Below are positions 1 through 11,952 of a stretch of 64,000 nt of DNA, in pieces. Below the pieces are notes generated by a model. The model was not told where the DNA came from. It did no database searches and was given only the letters and a program-made list of their open reading frames with translations. A program made the position numbers and the translations under genes. How positions within the stretch are numbered: the stretch's first letter is position 1; every line of letters starts with the position of its first letter. Source of the DNA: Branchiostoma lanceolatum (Eukaryota > Chordata > Leptocardii > Amphioxiformes > Branchiostomatidae); NCBI RefSeq assembly GCF_035083965.1, contig NC_089731.1, positions 1,540,001-1,604,000 of the forward strand, written 5' to 3'.

Positions 1-285
1 GTCCTGGTGATGACGTATTGACCGCCAGGACATTTACAGGTTGACCTTCGGTTGTCAGGGCGTGTCGTGGAGTGCGCTGGGCTGGGCTGGGCGGCCCCCG
101 TTTGGGCAAAGTAAATTATCTTATGTCAAAAGCCTCACCAAGTTTGTTCAAGGGGCCTCTCGTTTGACGATGTAAGTAGCCCTCTCATTGGACAAAAGTG
201 TGTAAGATATGAAAACACCGAGCGAATGGACGAATAAGACACGTGCTACAAACCAAAGCAATGAGGATTGTTGGGTGTGGCTCAG

Positions 286-650
286 TATAAAATCCAGGTG
301 TATCAACTGAACATACCAGTCTCACTTGCTGTGAACGCTTAGAGGAACGTCAGTACCTTCCTCGGACCAAAATACCAGTTTTTTACAGGTACGTGGTTTA
401 CTGCTTATGTCTCAGTCACATTCGTCGTAAGTTGTCGTGCGATTTAAGGCCACCTTTTCCCTGGCAAGCTGAATATTGCAGGACACACAAGTATTCTCAC
501 AGTTTGATATCGTAAGGCGATCGCACGACGTATGTGACTGGGTCCTTATGATAAGACTTTGAACTTTTTCTTCTGCTTCTTCTCAGGGTTCTTTGTGAAA
601 TCATTCATCAGCCAGACCCGTTACATTTTTACTTGCAAATTCGCCTACAG
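286..650 (+). promoter_or_regulatory. TATA promoter and candidate 5' UTR exons of the LAPTM4-like gene
   Basis: A TATA box (TATAAAA) lies at 286-292. A transcript starting about 30 bases downstream would run to an ACAG|GTACGT donor, ending exon 1 at 388. A second possible noncoding exon is 587-650, preceded by a pyrimidine tract ending in CTCAG and followed by GTAAAA. The first coding exon begins at 1980 after a TTTCCAG acceptor, 13 bases before the start codon. The splice sites are directly visible; the transcription start and use of the second UTR exon are inferred. Confidence 0.5.
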
Positions 651-1992
651 GTAAAAGAATAGCTTTCATTGTATCTATTGTGTCAATAAAGATCTATTAC
701 CTGGTGATCTTTGGTTAGGAAATATCATTGAAATGTGCCGGTTCTTCGCTGACAGCAACTGATGTAAAAGAACAAAAAAGACACGCCGTCCCTTGTTGTA
801 GCAAAATGTATGGTTTTCCAGTTAGCTATTGAAAAGGTAATTTGTTGTGTTATATCCATCCAGGACAAAGATGAGCATAGAATCTGGATTAATTCATTGA
901 TCAATATTGATACATTGAGAAGGGCCTTGTGGAGAGTTAAGGTATTTTCTAAAGTGGGCAGCTTCAATATTTGTAAATGGACATCATATATGGTGACATC
1001 TGCATGACAAGTATATTGAATGTAGGAGGCCACGCTACAATGAATCTGAATTTAATACCCACAGTACGGTCAAAGTAATACCTAAAAAGTTTATGTATCC
1101 CTTTTCTTCATGTGACACAACTAATGAGCAAACGGGTGGGAGGTGAGGAATCTTGTAACACAACTCTACTGACACCGTCTCGGCAATTCTCAACGAGCCG
1201 TTTGATGGACAAACAACATAAATACCCGCCATTTGACATAAGGCTTTCTTCACTTAGCCATGCGCGGGGATATGTAAACGTGGGCGCCCCTGCATGCCTC
1301 TCTTTGTGTGTAAATATTTCTCCAAATGTATCAAACGGGGACCGTCAGAGCCATCCAAACGTGCTGAAAGCGCCGTAGACATATCTGACTATGTTGACAA
1401 TATCACAGCATCACTTTAAAAGTTCTACTGAACATTTCCAAGTCCATGAGTCCTCACTGAGAGAATTTTAAGGAAACGAAATTTCCATTTTCTACCAATT
1501 CTGGCTATGTTGAAAAAAAGGTAGAAAAATGTACCTGCATGGTACATGTATAATGGATTTGTCCTAAATTGTTCTGAACAAAATTCCGACCGTCTGATAA
1601 CAAGGTGACAGAAAGCTCAATGCATGATCGCTGATCTTTAGCCCAAACATGTCTCCTACCCCTAGGATAAATACCTTGCGTACATTATTGTATCCATGTT
1701 GGCTTGGAGACAGTGAAAGCAAAGGTGTGCATGTTATTTTAATGTATCATTGGGCCTGTCACAAACAGGGTGGGGGCACAGTAAGTGCTTAAAAGCGCCT
1801 GTGTGTAGGTAAGGCGCGGTGATGTTTGAACATCTGACAGTTACGCCCAACCGTGACGTCATGGCCTTTCATTCAACGCAGGGCTGCGGGTTTAACACAG
1901 AGAATTTGACCTCCATACCTGTCTATATCTCAAACACAGACCCAAATTGTTTTCTTATTCTTTGTTTTCTTGTTTCCAGACCTTAATCTAAG

Positions 1993-4900
1993 ATGATGAA
2001 GAAAAGTTGCTGTTGTTCGCTACGAGCGGGGGCCGTGACTGCTGGGATCCTTCTGTCGGTGAGAACAAACTCAATACACTTGTATTCATGGCGTTGTTTT
2101 TTTGTTGTCATGCTTGGTCGATTTACTGTATCAAACTAGGCCGATGTGTTGTGTGCATCCTTACCTCAGTCTTTACATGTGATATTTTAATAGTTTTTTA
2201 TTGTAATAATCGAAAATTTTAATATTATATCAATTTTCGGAGTTGGTTGCTTTCTTTAGATTTTACAAATTTCAAACACAATTGTTTAACTTCCCTTGCT
2301 ACTGTTGCGAGTTGATACTACCAGTGATATTAGCGAAATTTTGCTCTTGTTTATGTAAAAGTTTACTCCCTGCATTTGCCCACAACTGATGGTCATTGCT
2401 TTGTTTTGGTTTCATGTATGATTTGTTTCTTGTCACTTCTCAGTTGGCGCTATTATACCTTAACGGAAACTGTAAAACTAGTTTAACATTCTTACCACGC
2501 TTGCAGATCGTGGCCCTGGCAGAAGTTGGCTTTGAGCTGTGGCTGTTGCTATCAGGCCGCTCTATTGACCTCAGTAAGTTACAACATTTTGTTTATGCAA
2601 ACGTTTACGTATATCATATATGTTTATATCTGTGTGGAATGAGACTTATGTTAATGTGCAACGTTTGCCAAACTTGTCTAAATGACTTGTTCGATTCTAA
2701 CTTCAGAACACAACATTTCATTTTTATAATGCTTTCGAAGATACTTGAAGATTTCTAGTTGGTTGTCCTGTTATTTATAAGTACTTAATCACAACTCTTT
2801 GGCCAGATGATCCTGGTCGCATGATATGTTGTGGCCGAATCAATTAGTAACTAAAATACCACTTAAAAACTGCATTTAAAATCACTCTCTGGTGTTGATA
2901 GCGTTGTTGTAAGAACAGAGCTTTATTGGTGCAGTATATCAACGCTATAATATGTACAAGGATGTAAGCTTCCGAAAATAATTTCATCAGGTTGGTAGAA
3001 TATAGGATATAGGAGATTTTTTATACACAACCAGGCATTGGGACAGTGTTCTCACCGCAAAAGCGCCACCTACATCGGCTACTTATAGCTGTGAGAAGCA
3101 GTACTCCAGTCAGAAGCTCTGAAGAAGGTGTCTGATAGACATCGAAACGTTAGCAGTTGAGATTAATACCTGGTTGTGTATAAAGAATCTCCTATATCAA
3201 AGGATCTAAACAGAAGTCGTCTCCACAGATTACTATGCTGTCCTGGCGGCGGTCGGGGTGGACGCGCTGCTGTTTCTCCTCAACGTCATACTGATCATAG
3301 GAGCTTGTCTGGTAAGTAACATTTATAGCAAAAGGGACGTCGCGTTACCGAAAAAAAACATTAATATTTGATATAATCAGTAACAGTAACAACCCGCTGA
3401 TTTTCTTTTACATCAACGCATTTTGATGATATGGATAAACAATTAAGTACGTATTGTCCACTGTCCTTCGCAGCAGTGAAGGATAGGGATTTTCCAAGTA
3501 CAATCAAACTTGGTCTCAACAACCACTCAAGGGACTGAGTAAAATTGTTGGTGACTGGGGCTGGTTGCTCCAGAAAAATTGGACAGGACTGTTTTAATGC
3601 GGATTGTGACTAGAGCTCGAGTTGGTTGACCGGTAAGATTTGACTGTACTTTAACCTTGTAAATGCTGTACACAGCATCTTTCTTTAAATGTTACAACCA
3701 CTGGTAGAATAGCATATAGTTTTCTGCGAGCTAAAACCACACCGTTCCTCCATGTACAGAGCCTGCCGGTGACCATGGCGGTGTGGATGGGTGCCATGTC
3801 CGTGTATGTCGTCATCAGGCTCGGCGTGTCCATCGCCTTCACCGTGTTCGGGGTGCCGAACGCCATCAAGACAGCTGTAAGTCAGGATTTGCACATTACT
3901 TTCCTATTCTCTTCGATCCTGGTGAAACGTAATGCCATGACTTTTTCTTTCCATCTGAGTCTGCTCTGTGCCATAGTATAGTATGAGCTGATCGCAAGGA
4001 GAGCCCCATGGGCGCCATAAAGGTTTTGGGTCTTCATCTTTTCCCTCACATGGTCTCCAGTTTTGCGCGACCTTAGGTATTTTGTTGTCCGATTCTTTCA
4101 CTACATGGCCAAGCTATGTCAACCTTCTGTTGATACCTTCTTTGGATAGTCTTCTACATCCAGTTTTGTTATGATATGCAGTACCTCATGTGCGATCTTG
4201 CTTTTAGAATATAATTATCGAAACACTCTATACATCTGCAATTAACTTGGATGGATTCTACACTTCATTTATTGATAGTCGCCACGATGCAAGGCTTCCA
4301 TTGTCCCTTATCACGCACGTAATTTCTACGTAGTACTTTTGAGTATCTCTTTAAAGCGTCAATTGTCATGTTTCCTACCAGGTGAAAAGATGCCACTTTG
4401 TAGATTGTCTATGAGTAAATTTATTGTTTGCTGTGAATATTTGCTTGTTTAGGTTGAATAAACTCTTTAGCTAAATGGCTACAAAACGCACTTGTTGATT
4501 TTGTTTGTTTGTTTACCAGGACGATACCATGCGGGTGGGGGTGTATCTCCTAGCGCCTCACTGGGCAGCCTGGGTCGTGCTCCTACTCATCTTCGTAAGT
4601 TTTATCAGCACTCGGTCACAGAAACTCGATTTCGATGTAAAAGGCAGGACACGCGTTGCTTTTAGGCTGTTTCAAGACTGCACATGTGGGAAATGACGCC
4701 GCGGTGCCTATTTGGTAGAGAGGCAGTGAAATCTGTCTTTACACTGAAACAACATTATCTATTCGACTCAAGAGTGACTTGTTCTCAATTTGTTTTGAAG
4801 TTTTATGAGCTCCAAATTTTGAACTTTATGTATTGATTTTCTATTTTACTTTATTGATTAATTTTGCAGTTGATTTTTTAAGAACATGTTCAAACGTTTC

Positions 4901-5856
4901 CAAGTAACTTCAAAATCTGTCCTTTGCTTATCTGTGAATACCCGAATAAGTAGTGAGTTATACACTGATACTGAATTTCGGCAATAACATGCTTCTCATA
5001 CACCCTATCTATTGGGTCAGTTTATCCTTCCTTTATGTTTCCTTACCCCAGCTGTGGGCGTTCCTGACGGTGTACTCCTACAGTAAAGTTCTAACCGGGG
5101 AGGTCGACAAGGAGGAGGGCGTGGCAGTCATCGAGCATGAGGTAAGGCTACTCTTAAACACCCCGACCAATCAAACCACGTGAATCTACTACTTTTCTCT
5201 AAACGTTAAATCGCGGGCGGATTCAATCACTTTCAAAGTGCCAAAATTGTCGATCTGAAAACATCTTTGGAAAGCTGACACCTTTCACCATCTCACTGGC
5301 GAGTTTGTTTTGTCAGATGTAGTCGTTAACGCAAGTTAGAAAGGGATTTGTCGGGAAATGGCTGATACGAATCTGAGTTTCAATGCGATTCACGTGATTT
5401 GATTGGTCGGAGTGTTAAACAAACAACCAAACAAGCAAGCACAATGACATGTGCAAGCACATCCTCTATCATGGCGTTACCTTACTCAACAATAACAACA
5501 TGGCGTGACCTTACTCAACAATAACAACACATACACAACCACAGCCTTTGTCACAAGGTAACGTTACTAGAAAACTAGAAAACAAGCACATGTACAACTT
5601 CAACCTGTTTCGTTAGTCGATCCAGTTATGCAGGACATACCTTTCAGCTACTTGTATATCAACCTACGTGTACTACTAAACACGTTTGGTAATTTTGTTT
5701 AGTCTGATCTGTGTTTTTGTGGAGCAGTTATTGTCTCATAATTTTGGAGCCCGTTTGATTTTGACTGCCAACAACAATTTCTTCCAGATGGAGACAAAGA
5801 AAGTGGAAGAAGGGGTGGTGAACAAGGCTGCAGAAAACGAGTACGCCAGCTTGTAA
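1993..5856 (+). CDS. LAPTM4-like tetraspan membrane protein, 7 coding exons
   Basis: Coding exons are 1993-2058, 2507-2573, 3229-3311, 3760-3876, 4520-4594, 5052-5141 and 5788-5856. All have GT-AG borders and compatible phases, giving 188 residues. The N-terminus is a Lys/Cys-rich stretch (MMKKSCCC) leading into membrane span 1. Exons 3-6 supply three further strongly hydrophobic spans (about residues 46-70, 78-105 and 115-145). The tail is acidic and charged and ends in EYASL, where YASL fits the YxxPhi endosomal/lysosomal sorting signal. The Cys-rich start, four spans and short cytosolic tail with a sorting tyrosine match LAPTM4/5 proteins of late endosomes and lysosomes, which handle membrane trafficking of transporters and small molecules. 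Sequence identity to that family is low by eye, so another tetraspan family is possible. The gene model is surer than the family name. Confidence 0.7.
3006..3198. mobile_element. Hairpin element with hammerhead-ribozyme-like core
   Basis: Inverted arms of 30 bases (3006-3035 and 3169-3198, one mismatch) enclose about 130 bases in intron 2 of the LAPTM4-like gene. Inside are CTGAAGA (3119-3125), a short hairpin (GTGTCT loop GAT then AGACAT) and GAAAC (3144-3148). These are the order and spacing of the conserved hammerhead core (CUGANGA, stem II, GAAA). Such motifs are known at the ends of Penelope-like retroelements and retrozymes. Stem I next to the core does not pair well, so activity is doubtful. 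Confidence 0.5.
5470..5527. repeat. Two tandem copies of a 29-bp unit
   Basis: The unit beginning ATGGCGTTACC occurs twice head to tail with one or two differences, in the last intron of the LAPTM4-like gene. It is probably a simple slippage product. Confidence 0.7.
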
Positions 5857-6278
5857 TCGTCTCCAGATCGGCCTTATTTAGAACCATTTTATATCATGAA
5901 AATATCCATATTCTTCAGCTGGGTTTGGTTTGTGGTGTATCCACAATGCAGTATGATTAATATTGCACATCCTTTATCATTCACATACAACCTGTTGCTT
6001 GGTGTTGACTTAGGACTATACTAAGTAATATTCACCTTAAATGTCTTGTTTCAAAAAGAGAAGAGATAGTTAGAAGGTAGTCTGTCACACGGAGCTAAGT
6101 ATTGTATTACTACTAGCTATTCTAAAAAAGCAAATGCTTAATTTCAGTCCTAATCTACTTCTTACTTTACCCAACTGTCATAAGCAGACATTTCAGCCAG
6201 TTTGTAACTATTATTCAAAAGTGTCTATATGAACATATTGAGCAAGTTTGTGTATTTTAGAACCCAATTTGGATATGC

Positions 6279-6284
6279 AATAAA
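6279..6284 (+). terminator. Possible polyadenylation signal of the LAPTM4-like gene
   Basis: AATAAA lies 423 bases after the stop codon at 5856 in an AT-rich stretch. No nearer AATAAA was seen, so this is the likely cleavage signal. Mature 3' ends cannot be determined from sequence alone. Confidence 0.45.
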
Positions 6285-6439
6285 ATCTCTTGTTCGTATA
6301 TTTCATGTCTCTGTCACTGTCATTTGTCACACAAATGTGTCAAAAAAGACAACACATTCAATCTCATGTATACCATATGCATTGGAATATCAACAAAGCA
6401 ACAACGCTGAAATCACATTATCTTAAAGGTTGTATTCAC

Positions 6440-7260
6440 ATATTTATATAATCAATATTTCATGGACATCATATTTCATGGACATAAGTGTCATACCTTT
6501 TCAATGTTGACAGTGGTATTGAATGATTAATTAACGAAAAACTAAAGTCTCTTTTTCCGGATTTACCTTGTCCATGCTGTCTGATCCGATATACAAACTT
6601 ACAATTGGTGCAATAAGGCTATCTCATCAACCAATTCCTACCAGTTTAGAGATCAATACTCTTTCATGTTTAACATGATAGCAGCTTCATCACTCACAGC
6701 AACCTCACATACAATGCAGTGGCAAGTTGTGGCAGTAGGCCTTACACCATTGGCTGGTACCATGACAATCTACAGTCAAATCGATACCAGTTCAGAGAAG
6801 TACAGTCTCTCATCACAACATGAATAATTTTACAACTTTATTGCCCTGTTCAACATCTATATAAATCAATTCGCTTAAAGGGCCTGAGTAGATTTTTCTG
6901 AATGTGAACACTTCAATTTGGGATTGAATCAAATTGACCAAGCCTTCGCCATCAATAAATTCCCTTTGACAGTACTGTTACACATCTTTTCCAAATGAAA
7001 TTCTAGTTCGCCAATTCCCGCCATTTTGGAAAGGCGCATACTGCACTCTGACCTCTCAATACCCCAACTTCTTGAAGCGCAAACTAGCGATTCCTTCAAA
7101 CTCCAAGATAGGCGAATTGAGGGGAATTGAGTGTGGATGCATGCAGAGCGAGTTTCCAATGGCAGGTGTGAATGCAACTGAATTGATAGCTATTCGAATT
7201 GAATTAATTCATACAAATTTATTCAAACTAATAACCCAATGTGAACAGGGTCTAAGTCTT
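6440..7260. other. Intergenic stretch with no recognised gene
   Basis: This stretch between the LAPTM4-like gene and GSTK-A is AT-rich. Only short open frames occur, and none has protein-like composition or splice context. No strong inverted or tandem repeat is visible. Any GSTK-A 3' UTR extending left of 7690 would lie at its right margin. Confidence 0.5.
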
Positions 7261-7263
7261 GGG

Positions 7264-7620
7264 AAGTCAATGGAGGTTAGACATCCCTATATTAAGTTAC
7301 GCCACATAACAGTTACTCAAGCAACTGGATATGATTTTGGAAACGGTCACTGACGAACGGTATTGGATGCTACTTGAAACGTCTGACTGTTTCCAAAATC
7401 ATATCCAGTTGTAATCTCCAAGCAGATCCACACGGGGCGCGAAAATCGTATATGCTAGCCAGAGAAGGTCCAATCAGCCCCTACGGGTATGGACCCTACG
7501 GGTACTGGACCTTCTCTGGCTAGCATATACGATTTTCGCGCCCCGTGTGGATCTGCTTGGAGATTAATCCAGTTGCTGGTCGAATGAATGAATAACTGTT
7601 ATTTGGCGTAAGTCTTGGGA
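7264..7620. mobile_element. Hammerhead-like retroelement remnant hosting a nested MITE
   Basis: Arms of 28 bases at 7322-7349 and 7384-7411 pair throughout, allowing G-T wobble. They flank CTGACGA (7350-7356), a 19-base segment, GAAAC (7376-7380) and GTC (7381-7383). This is the layout of a type I hammerhead ribozyme with a very short stem III and a long stem I. The ends (CAAGCAACTGGATATG; AACTGTTATTTGGCG) recur at 13727-13770 and 52066-52145, so this is an interspersed family, most likely Penelope-like or a relative. The right half is interrupted by the MITE at 7412-7566. Confidence 0.5.
7412..7566. mobile_element. 155-bp perfect foldback MITE with 9-bp target duplication
   Basis: Perfect inverted arms of 61 bases (7412-7472 and 7506-7566) surround a 33-base loop. 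The termini read TAATCTCCAAGCAGA. The direct repeat ATCCAGTTG flanks it on both sides (7403-7411 and 7567-7575). A 9-bp duplication with long arms points to the Mutator-like group. Arm identity and the intact duplication indicate a recent insertion into the older element around it. The MITE at 20426-20532 has nearly the same termini. Confidence 0.85.
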
Positions 7621-7712
7621 TGTTCACATCTTGGCCTTGGCCAGTTCTGATCAAGTTCACATCTTGGCCTTGGCTAGTTCTGATCAAGTTCACATCTTGG
7701 CCTTGGCCAGTT
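7620..7712. repeat. Three tandem copies of the GSTK-A stop-codon region
   Basis: A unit of about 31 bases (CACATCTTGGCCTTGG plus AGTTCTGATCAAGTT) is repeated three times. The rightmost copy encodes the last residues (LAKAKM) and stop of GSTK-A. The two copies to the left are duplicates in its 3' UTR. It is one of several tandem exon-fragment duplications in this gene. Confidence 0.8.
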
Positions 7713-10700
7713 CAGGCAGCGGACCGTACCACTTCTCCCCCAGCATGTGGGCCATCAGCTCCATCCTGTCCGACCCGAAGAACATCTGCGGTTTCCCGTC
7801 GACGTGCGCCACGATGGTGGGCGAGCCGAACGCCCCGTGGTCCAGCGCGGCCTGCGTGGAGAAAGGAGAGAGATCCAAGACTTAGTGATGACGTGAGGAC
7901 TGATGCACAAAAGAGTTGCTGTGGCCGAGGAACAATCATTTGTGGTTTCCTCACTACAAGAATGTATTGTACAGTTTCTGTACTTTTGATAATGAGTGTC
8001 TGGTACGTGATGTGTATATTTTGCTATTGTTTCATTTTCAAAATTGTCAGCAAACTCTGGAATTCAGGATGAATTTCCTCTGCCAATGTATTTGCTTGGC
8101 GATAATAATAAGACTTTATAATTTATACCAATCTTTATTTCACACTCATATCCTCTCCACTCTATTATTCCTGTCATCTGACGGTCCTGTCTTACCTATA
8201 GTATGTCCCTCTTATCTGTCCTGCACTGCTGACTCATTATACAGGCTACAGGCTTGTTATCAAGACCTGCTATCTGCTACACGGTATTCATGTAAGAAAG
8301 AGGCTGTCAAAAGTTGCCTACTGAGTTTTAGTCAATGAAAAACATGACCGAACTCTAAAGTGTCAATCTAGAGGACAATACATGGCAGAAACCGTACATA
8401 TTCAGACATGCTTACAAAAATTGACCTATAATATCTTGTCTCTAAGGGGGGGTTTCAGCATTTATTAGGAATTCAGATGGTTTATCTATGGAATAAATAT
8501 GTGCCACATTACAAGTCAAAATTCAATTCATGTGTGAGAGGTCAAGAAATACGGACACTAGTACGGACACGACTGCATGTGTTGAAACCTCTCAAACAAC
8601 TCTTTTATTCAAATGGTAGAACGGGCTCGGCCGTTCTATGTACAAACGGCCGGTCCCGTTCGACATAACGACTTTGCTCGTTACATGGCATATGGAACAA
8701 CGCTCGAGACACAAAGACTTTGCTCGTTACACATGTACGCTATACCACACCTGTGTGTTCTGTCGTAGCCGGTCCTTCACAGCCTGGTCCTTGATGGTGG
8801 AGAGCAGCTGCTTCGCCAGGTCCTCCGGGATGCCGGCTTTGGCTGCTGCAGACATCAGGCTGGCAGGCTCTGTGATGTCCTCGTCGCGGTAGTAGATTCT
8901 CAGGAACAGTTGCCTAGTGAAGGGTTTAATGATAAGATGTGTCAGCAGTAGTCAAACATATAACTACAGCTGCCTGGCCAGGTCCTCCGGGATGCCGGCT
9001 TTGGCTGCTGCAGACATCAGACTGGCGGGTTCTGTGATGTCCTCGTCGCGGTAGTAGATTCTCAGGAACAGTTGCCTGGTGAAGGGTTTGGCACATCATG
9101 TATCAATGTACACAGCCAAAAAGAAACACAAAATAAAAACAGTCACCGATATTAGCTTACTGGAAGCTTTTCTCTATACGAAATCAGACTGGCTGATTCT
9201 GTGATGTCCTCGTCACGGTAGTAGATTCTTAGGAACATGGGTTTAGTAATGGGTTTAGTGCATCATGTTATGAATATACATTAGCCAAACGGTATTGTAT
9301 ATATCATGTATAACAAGATGTGTCACCAGTAGACAAACATGATAACATCAGACTGGCGGGTTCTGTGATGTCCTCGTCGCGGTAGTAGATCCTCAGGAAC
9401 AACTGCCTGATAATATGGTTAGCAGTGCATCATTATTAAACAAACCTAAACACACCAATGTATCTTATTTTAGTTATTTTTCAGCTGGTTGAAACAAATG
9501 TATCTTATTCTACTTTTTAGTTATTTTTCCACTGGTTGAAACAAGAAGGAGAAAAATGGCAGCCTGCTTTGTTGTATGTAGGTACTCATATTCAGAAACC
9601 ACCATGATGAAAAAACAAGGAGGAAAAGTGCAAATGTATGCACAATACATGTACTAATATACACTATATTCAAACTACTGCAATATCATTCTTTGGATAC
9701 ATCCATTTACTATATAGTTCATATTGAATATCGATAGGGGACCGTTTGTTTGGGACTTTGGGTGCTTTGTGGATACCAAAAGTAAATATAATATTCTCCG
9801 GGCAGTGGGCCCTAGCCAGCTGGGTGCCATCCTATTTCTACCGGGGGCTCCTACACTCGCTACCCTAAAAAATATTTTCATAGGTAGCGAGTGTAGGAGC
9901 CCCCTGGTAGAAAGAGGATGGCACCCAGGCTAAGTGGGCCCATGTAAATCTTATATGCATACAAAATTACAAACCTTGTCAACTCTTCCAAGTACTGGTC
10001 ACAGTTCATGTCCACCGCCGTGAGGAACCTGCCGGCGTTGATAGACCCCTTGATGAACAGGACCTCCGCAGGGTTGCTGGGCATTTTGAAGGGCACCTGG
10101 TACATGTCTGTCAGCCGCTTCAGGTCCTTCCCCATGTAGCTGGCCTTGGCAGGCACCATGCCAGGCGGACGGTTATCTGGGAGGGGAGGGGGGAAGATGC
10201 ATGTAGGTTAATTTGATGCCATCACGGTTGCTGGACATTCTGAAGAGCACTAAATGTACATGTCCGTCAGCCTCTTCAGGTCCTTTCCCATGTAGATGGC
10301 CTTGGCGGGGACCATGACAGGCGGGCGGTTATCTGGTGGGGAGTGAGGAAAGATGTACAGATTAATTTGATGCCATCATGGTTGCTGGGCAACTTGAAGG
10401 GCACTTTGTACATGTCCATGAGCCTCTTCAGGTCTTTTCCCATGTAGGTGGCCTTGGTGGGGTCCATGCCAGGTGGACGGTTATCTGGTGGGGAGGGGGG
10501 AAGATGCACAGATCATCATTTTGTATTTACCCTAGCCTTACAGTCTAGTCTCACACAGCTTTTACCTACAGTACAAACACTGGTGCATTATGCCCCGGCA
10601 CGTGATCTGGGCATAGGGTTATAGCACCCTTGTTCCCCTCTTTAAAAAAAGCCCTGGACTGTACTTTAAGAGTCAGACAGACATGTGTGCCCTCCTACCT

Positions 10701-11952
10701 GCCCCCTGCATGATGCCAGACAGGAAGAACGGCCTCAGTTTCAGGTCGATGTTCCACTTCTGCTGGTAACGGCACATCACCTGTGGATGGCAGGGGGTAA
10801 AGGGGATATCAGATTCTGTATCATTATGTTATACTCCTGTTATGTTAATTATGTTGTATCATTATGTTATAATATTTATATAAAGTAAGTGAACTCCTGC
10901 TCTGGGCACCAACTCATGGGCACTCCTGTGTCGGGCTACCCCGACGGACCTACATAGACCAACTTGCTGGGGATGTAGAGGTGAGGGCTGAAGATCTAGA
11001 CCAACTAATGGCAGACCGTGACGCCTGGAGGGAGAGAGCAGCCTTAGTCCGGGCAAGCTGCCCGATAAGATGATGATGATGATGTTTTACTCAGATTAGT
11101 TTGCTTCTTGCAAAAGGAACATGTACAGGATGTGTTATATATTTCATTACCATTCGGGATGTATATATGATATATATACTCTACTCTACTCTATAGGGTC
11201 AATGTTGCCCGGGTACACGCCCTGGTCTTATACTTTTGGATGCCTGTAAAGCCTGCGGCCCGTGTATGAGGAATTCAAAGCTTATGACGTCAAACGTCTG
11301 CATCTAAAAGAACCTTACACAAACCCGTTTGGACATAGTTATACAAATCAAAACAAAGGTCGAGACAGAACTGTTTCCAAAAAAGTAAGCCAGGGGCCTT
11401 CACCTTTGACACCGCACATACGTACTCGAATTACGAAATGGCTTGTTTGCGAACCATGGCGAAGACGTATTGCTAATGAAAAAGCTAAGTATAAGGTCAC
11501 ATGCATACATAATTTACAGATTACTTGACCTACATTACAAAAGGACTCTGACCTCCAGACTTTTTTCCGTGCAGGTTTTCACTCATCAAAAAAAAATCTA
11601 CATAACAGAAAAATAACTGCCATGCCTATCAGCTTGTTCGATAACACCAATTCAGATTCTCTTTTGATGATGCTGAAAACCGTTTCGTAATTCTGCTTTT
11701 TCCTAACTTCAGTCAGCCTCCTTGGTTTAGTCAAGAACGTTTGTTTCTGTGCCCCGCCCCCCTCCCTACCTCCAAATTCACGTATATCAGCGAATACCAA
11801 TGATTTTCCTTATAGCAGGCACACAGTATCGAGAGAGAAAATGTTCTTTTAAAGGTTTAGACAGTTGTTTATCTTACCTCGAACGCCAGCCATGTGTAGG
11901 GCGACAAAACGTCGTAGAAAAACTCCACAGATTTTCGAGTTGGTGCCGCCAT
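7690..11952 (-). CDS. GSTK1: Glutathione S-transferase kappa, copy A
   Basis: Exons, 5' to 3' on the minus strand, are 11952-11878, 10780-10699, 10176-9975, 8913-8751 and 7851-7690. Phases agree and the product is 227 residues, against 226 for human GSTK1. It is a DsbA-like thioredoxin-fold enzyme that conjugates or reduces substrates with glutathione in mitochondria or peroxisomes. Visible family marks are [10 protein letters not shown] with the catalytic Ser at 17, [10 protein letters not shown], the RFLTAVDMN segment, YRDEDITEP in the helical insert, and [14 protein letters not shown] with FGSDRMEL near the end. The terminus AKM fits a peroxisomal PTS1 signal, like human ARL. Introns 2 and 3 hold truncated copies of exons 3 and 4. 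The last intron interrupts the protein at a different position from copy B. I am very sure of the family. Confidence 0.93.
8964..9406 (-). pseudogene. Three truncated tandem copies of GSTK-A exon 4
   Basis: Upstream of the real exon 4 (8913-8751), its 5' part recurs at about 9075-8964, 9237-9184 and 9406-9346. Each copy starts around the same acceptor and encodes variants of [14 protein letters not shown]. The first copy runs about two thirds of the exon and then meets an in-frame stop (CAG CTG TAG). The other two end after about 55-60 bases. Similar intron sequence (AAGGGTTT, GTAGACAAACATGAT) accompanies each copy, so the unit duplicated was intron plus exon front. Confidence 0.85.
9806..9941. 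mobile_element. Foldback MITE of about 136 bp
   Basis: Imperfect inverted arms of about 60 bases beginning TGGGCCC and containing CTGGGTGCCATCC and CTCCTACACTCGCTACC surround a short AT-rich loop. It sits in GSTK-A intron 3 just downstream of exon 3. A few arm mismatches and single-base gaps suggest moderate age. It carries no coding capacity. Confidence 0.8.
10258..10484 (-). pseudogene. Two truncated tandem copies of GSTK-A exon 3
   Basis: Just upstream of real exon 3 (10176-9975), its 5' portion recurs at about 10332-10258 and 10484-10350. Each has a CCAG acceptor and encodes variants of [20 protein letters not shown]. One copy reads into a stop soon after DMY. The other continues to about PSN and then loses similarity. 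Neither has a credible donor, so they are probably silent. They could compete as decoy acceptors. Confidence 0.82.
10918..11082 (+). mobile_element. 3' end of a non-LTR retrotransposon ORF2
   Basis: An open frame reads [20 protein letters not shown], then [17 protein letters not shown] and ends RASCPIR-stop at 11073. This is the typical C-terminus of LINE reverse transcriptase ORFs (RTE/CR1-type WR...RASCP ending). It is followed by a GATGATGATG tail. Only the extreme 3' end was inserted, in GSTK-A intron 1, as is usual for 5'-truncated LINE copies. Confidence 0.75.

Noticed and set aside
7620-8072. 150-codon plus-strand frame starting with repeated [11 protein letters not shown]
   Set aside because: It is the antisense shadow of the last GSTK-A exon and its tandem stop-region copies.
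11262-11528. 88-codon plus-strand frame with basic, protein-like composition
   Set aside because: It lies in GSTK-A intron 1 on the opposite strand. No homologue is recognised and it has no splice partners. It could be a mobile-element remnant, but nothing supports that.
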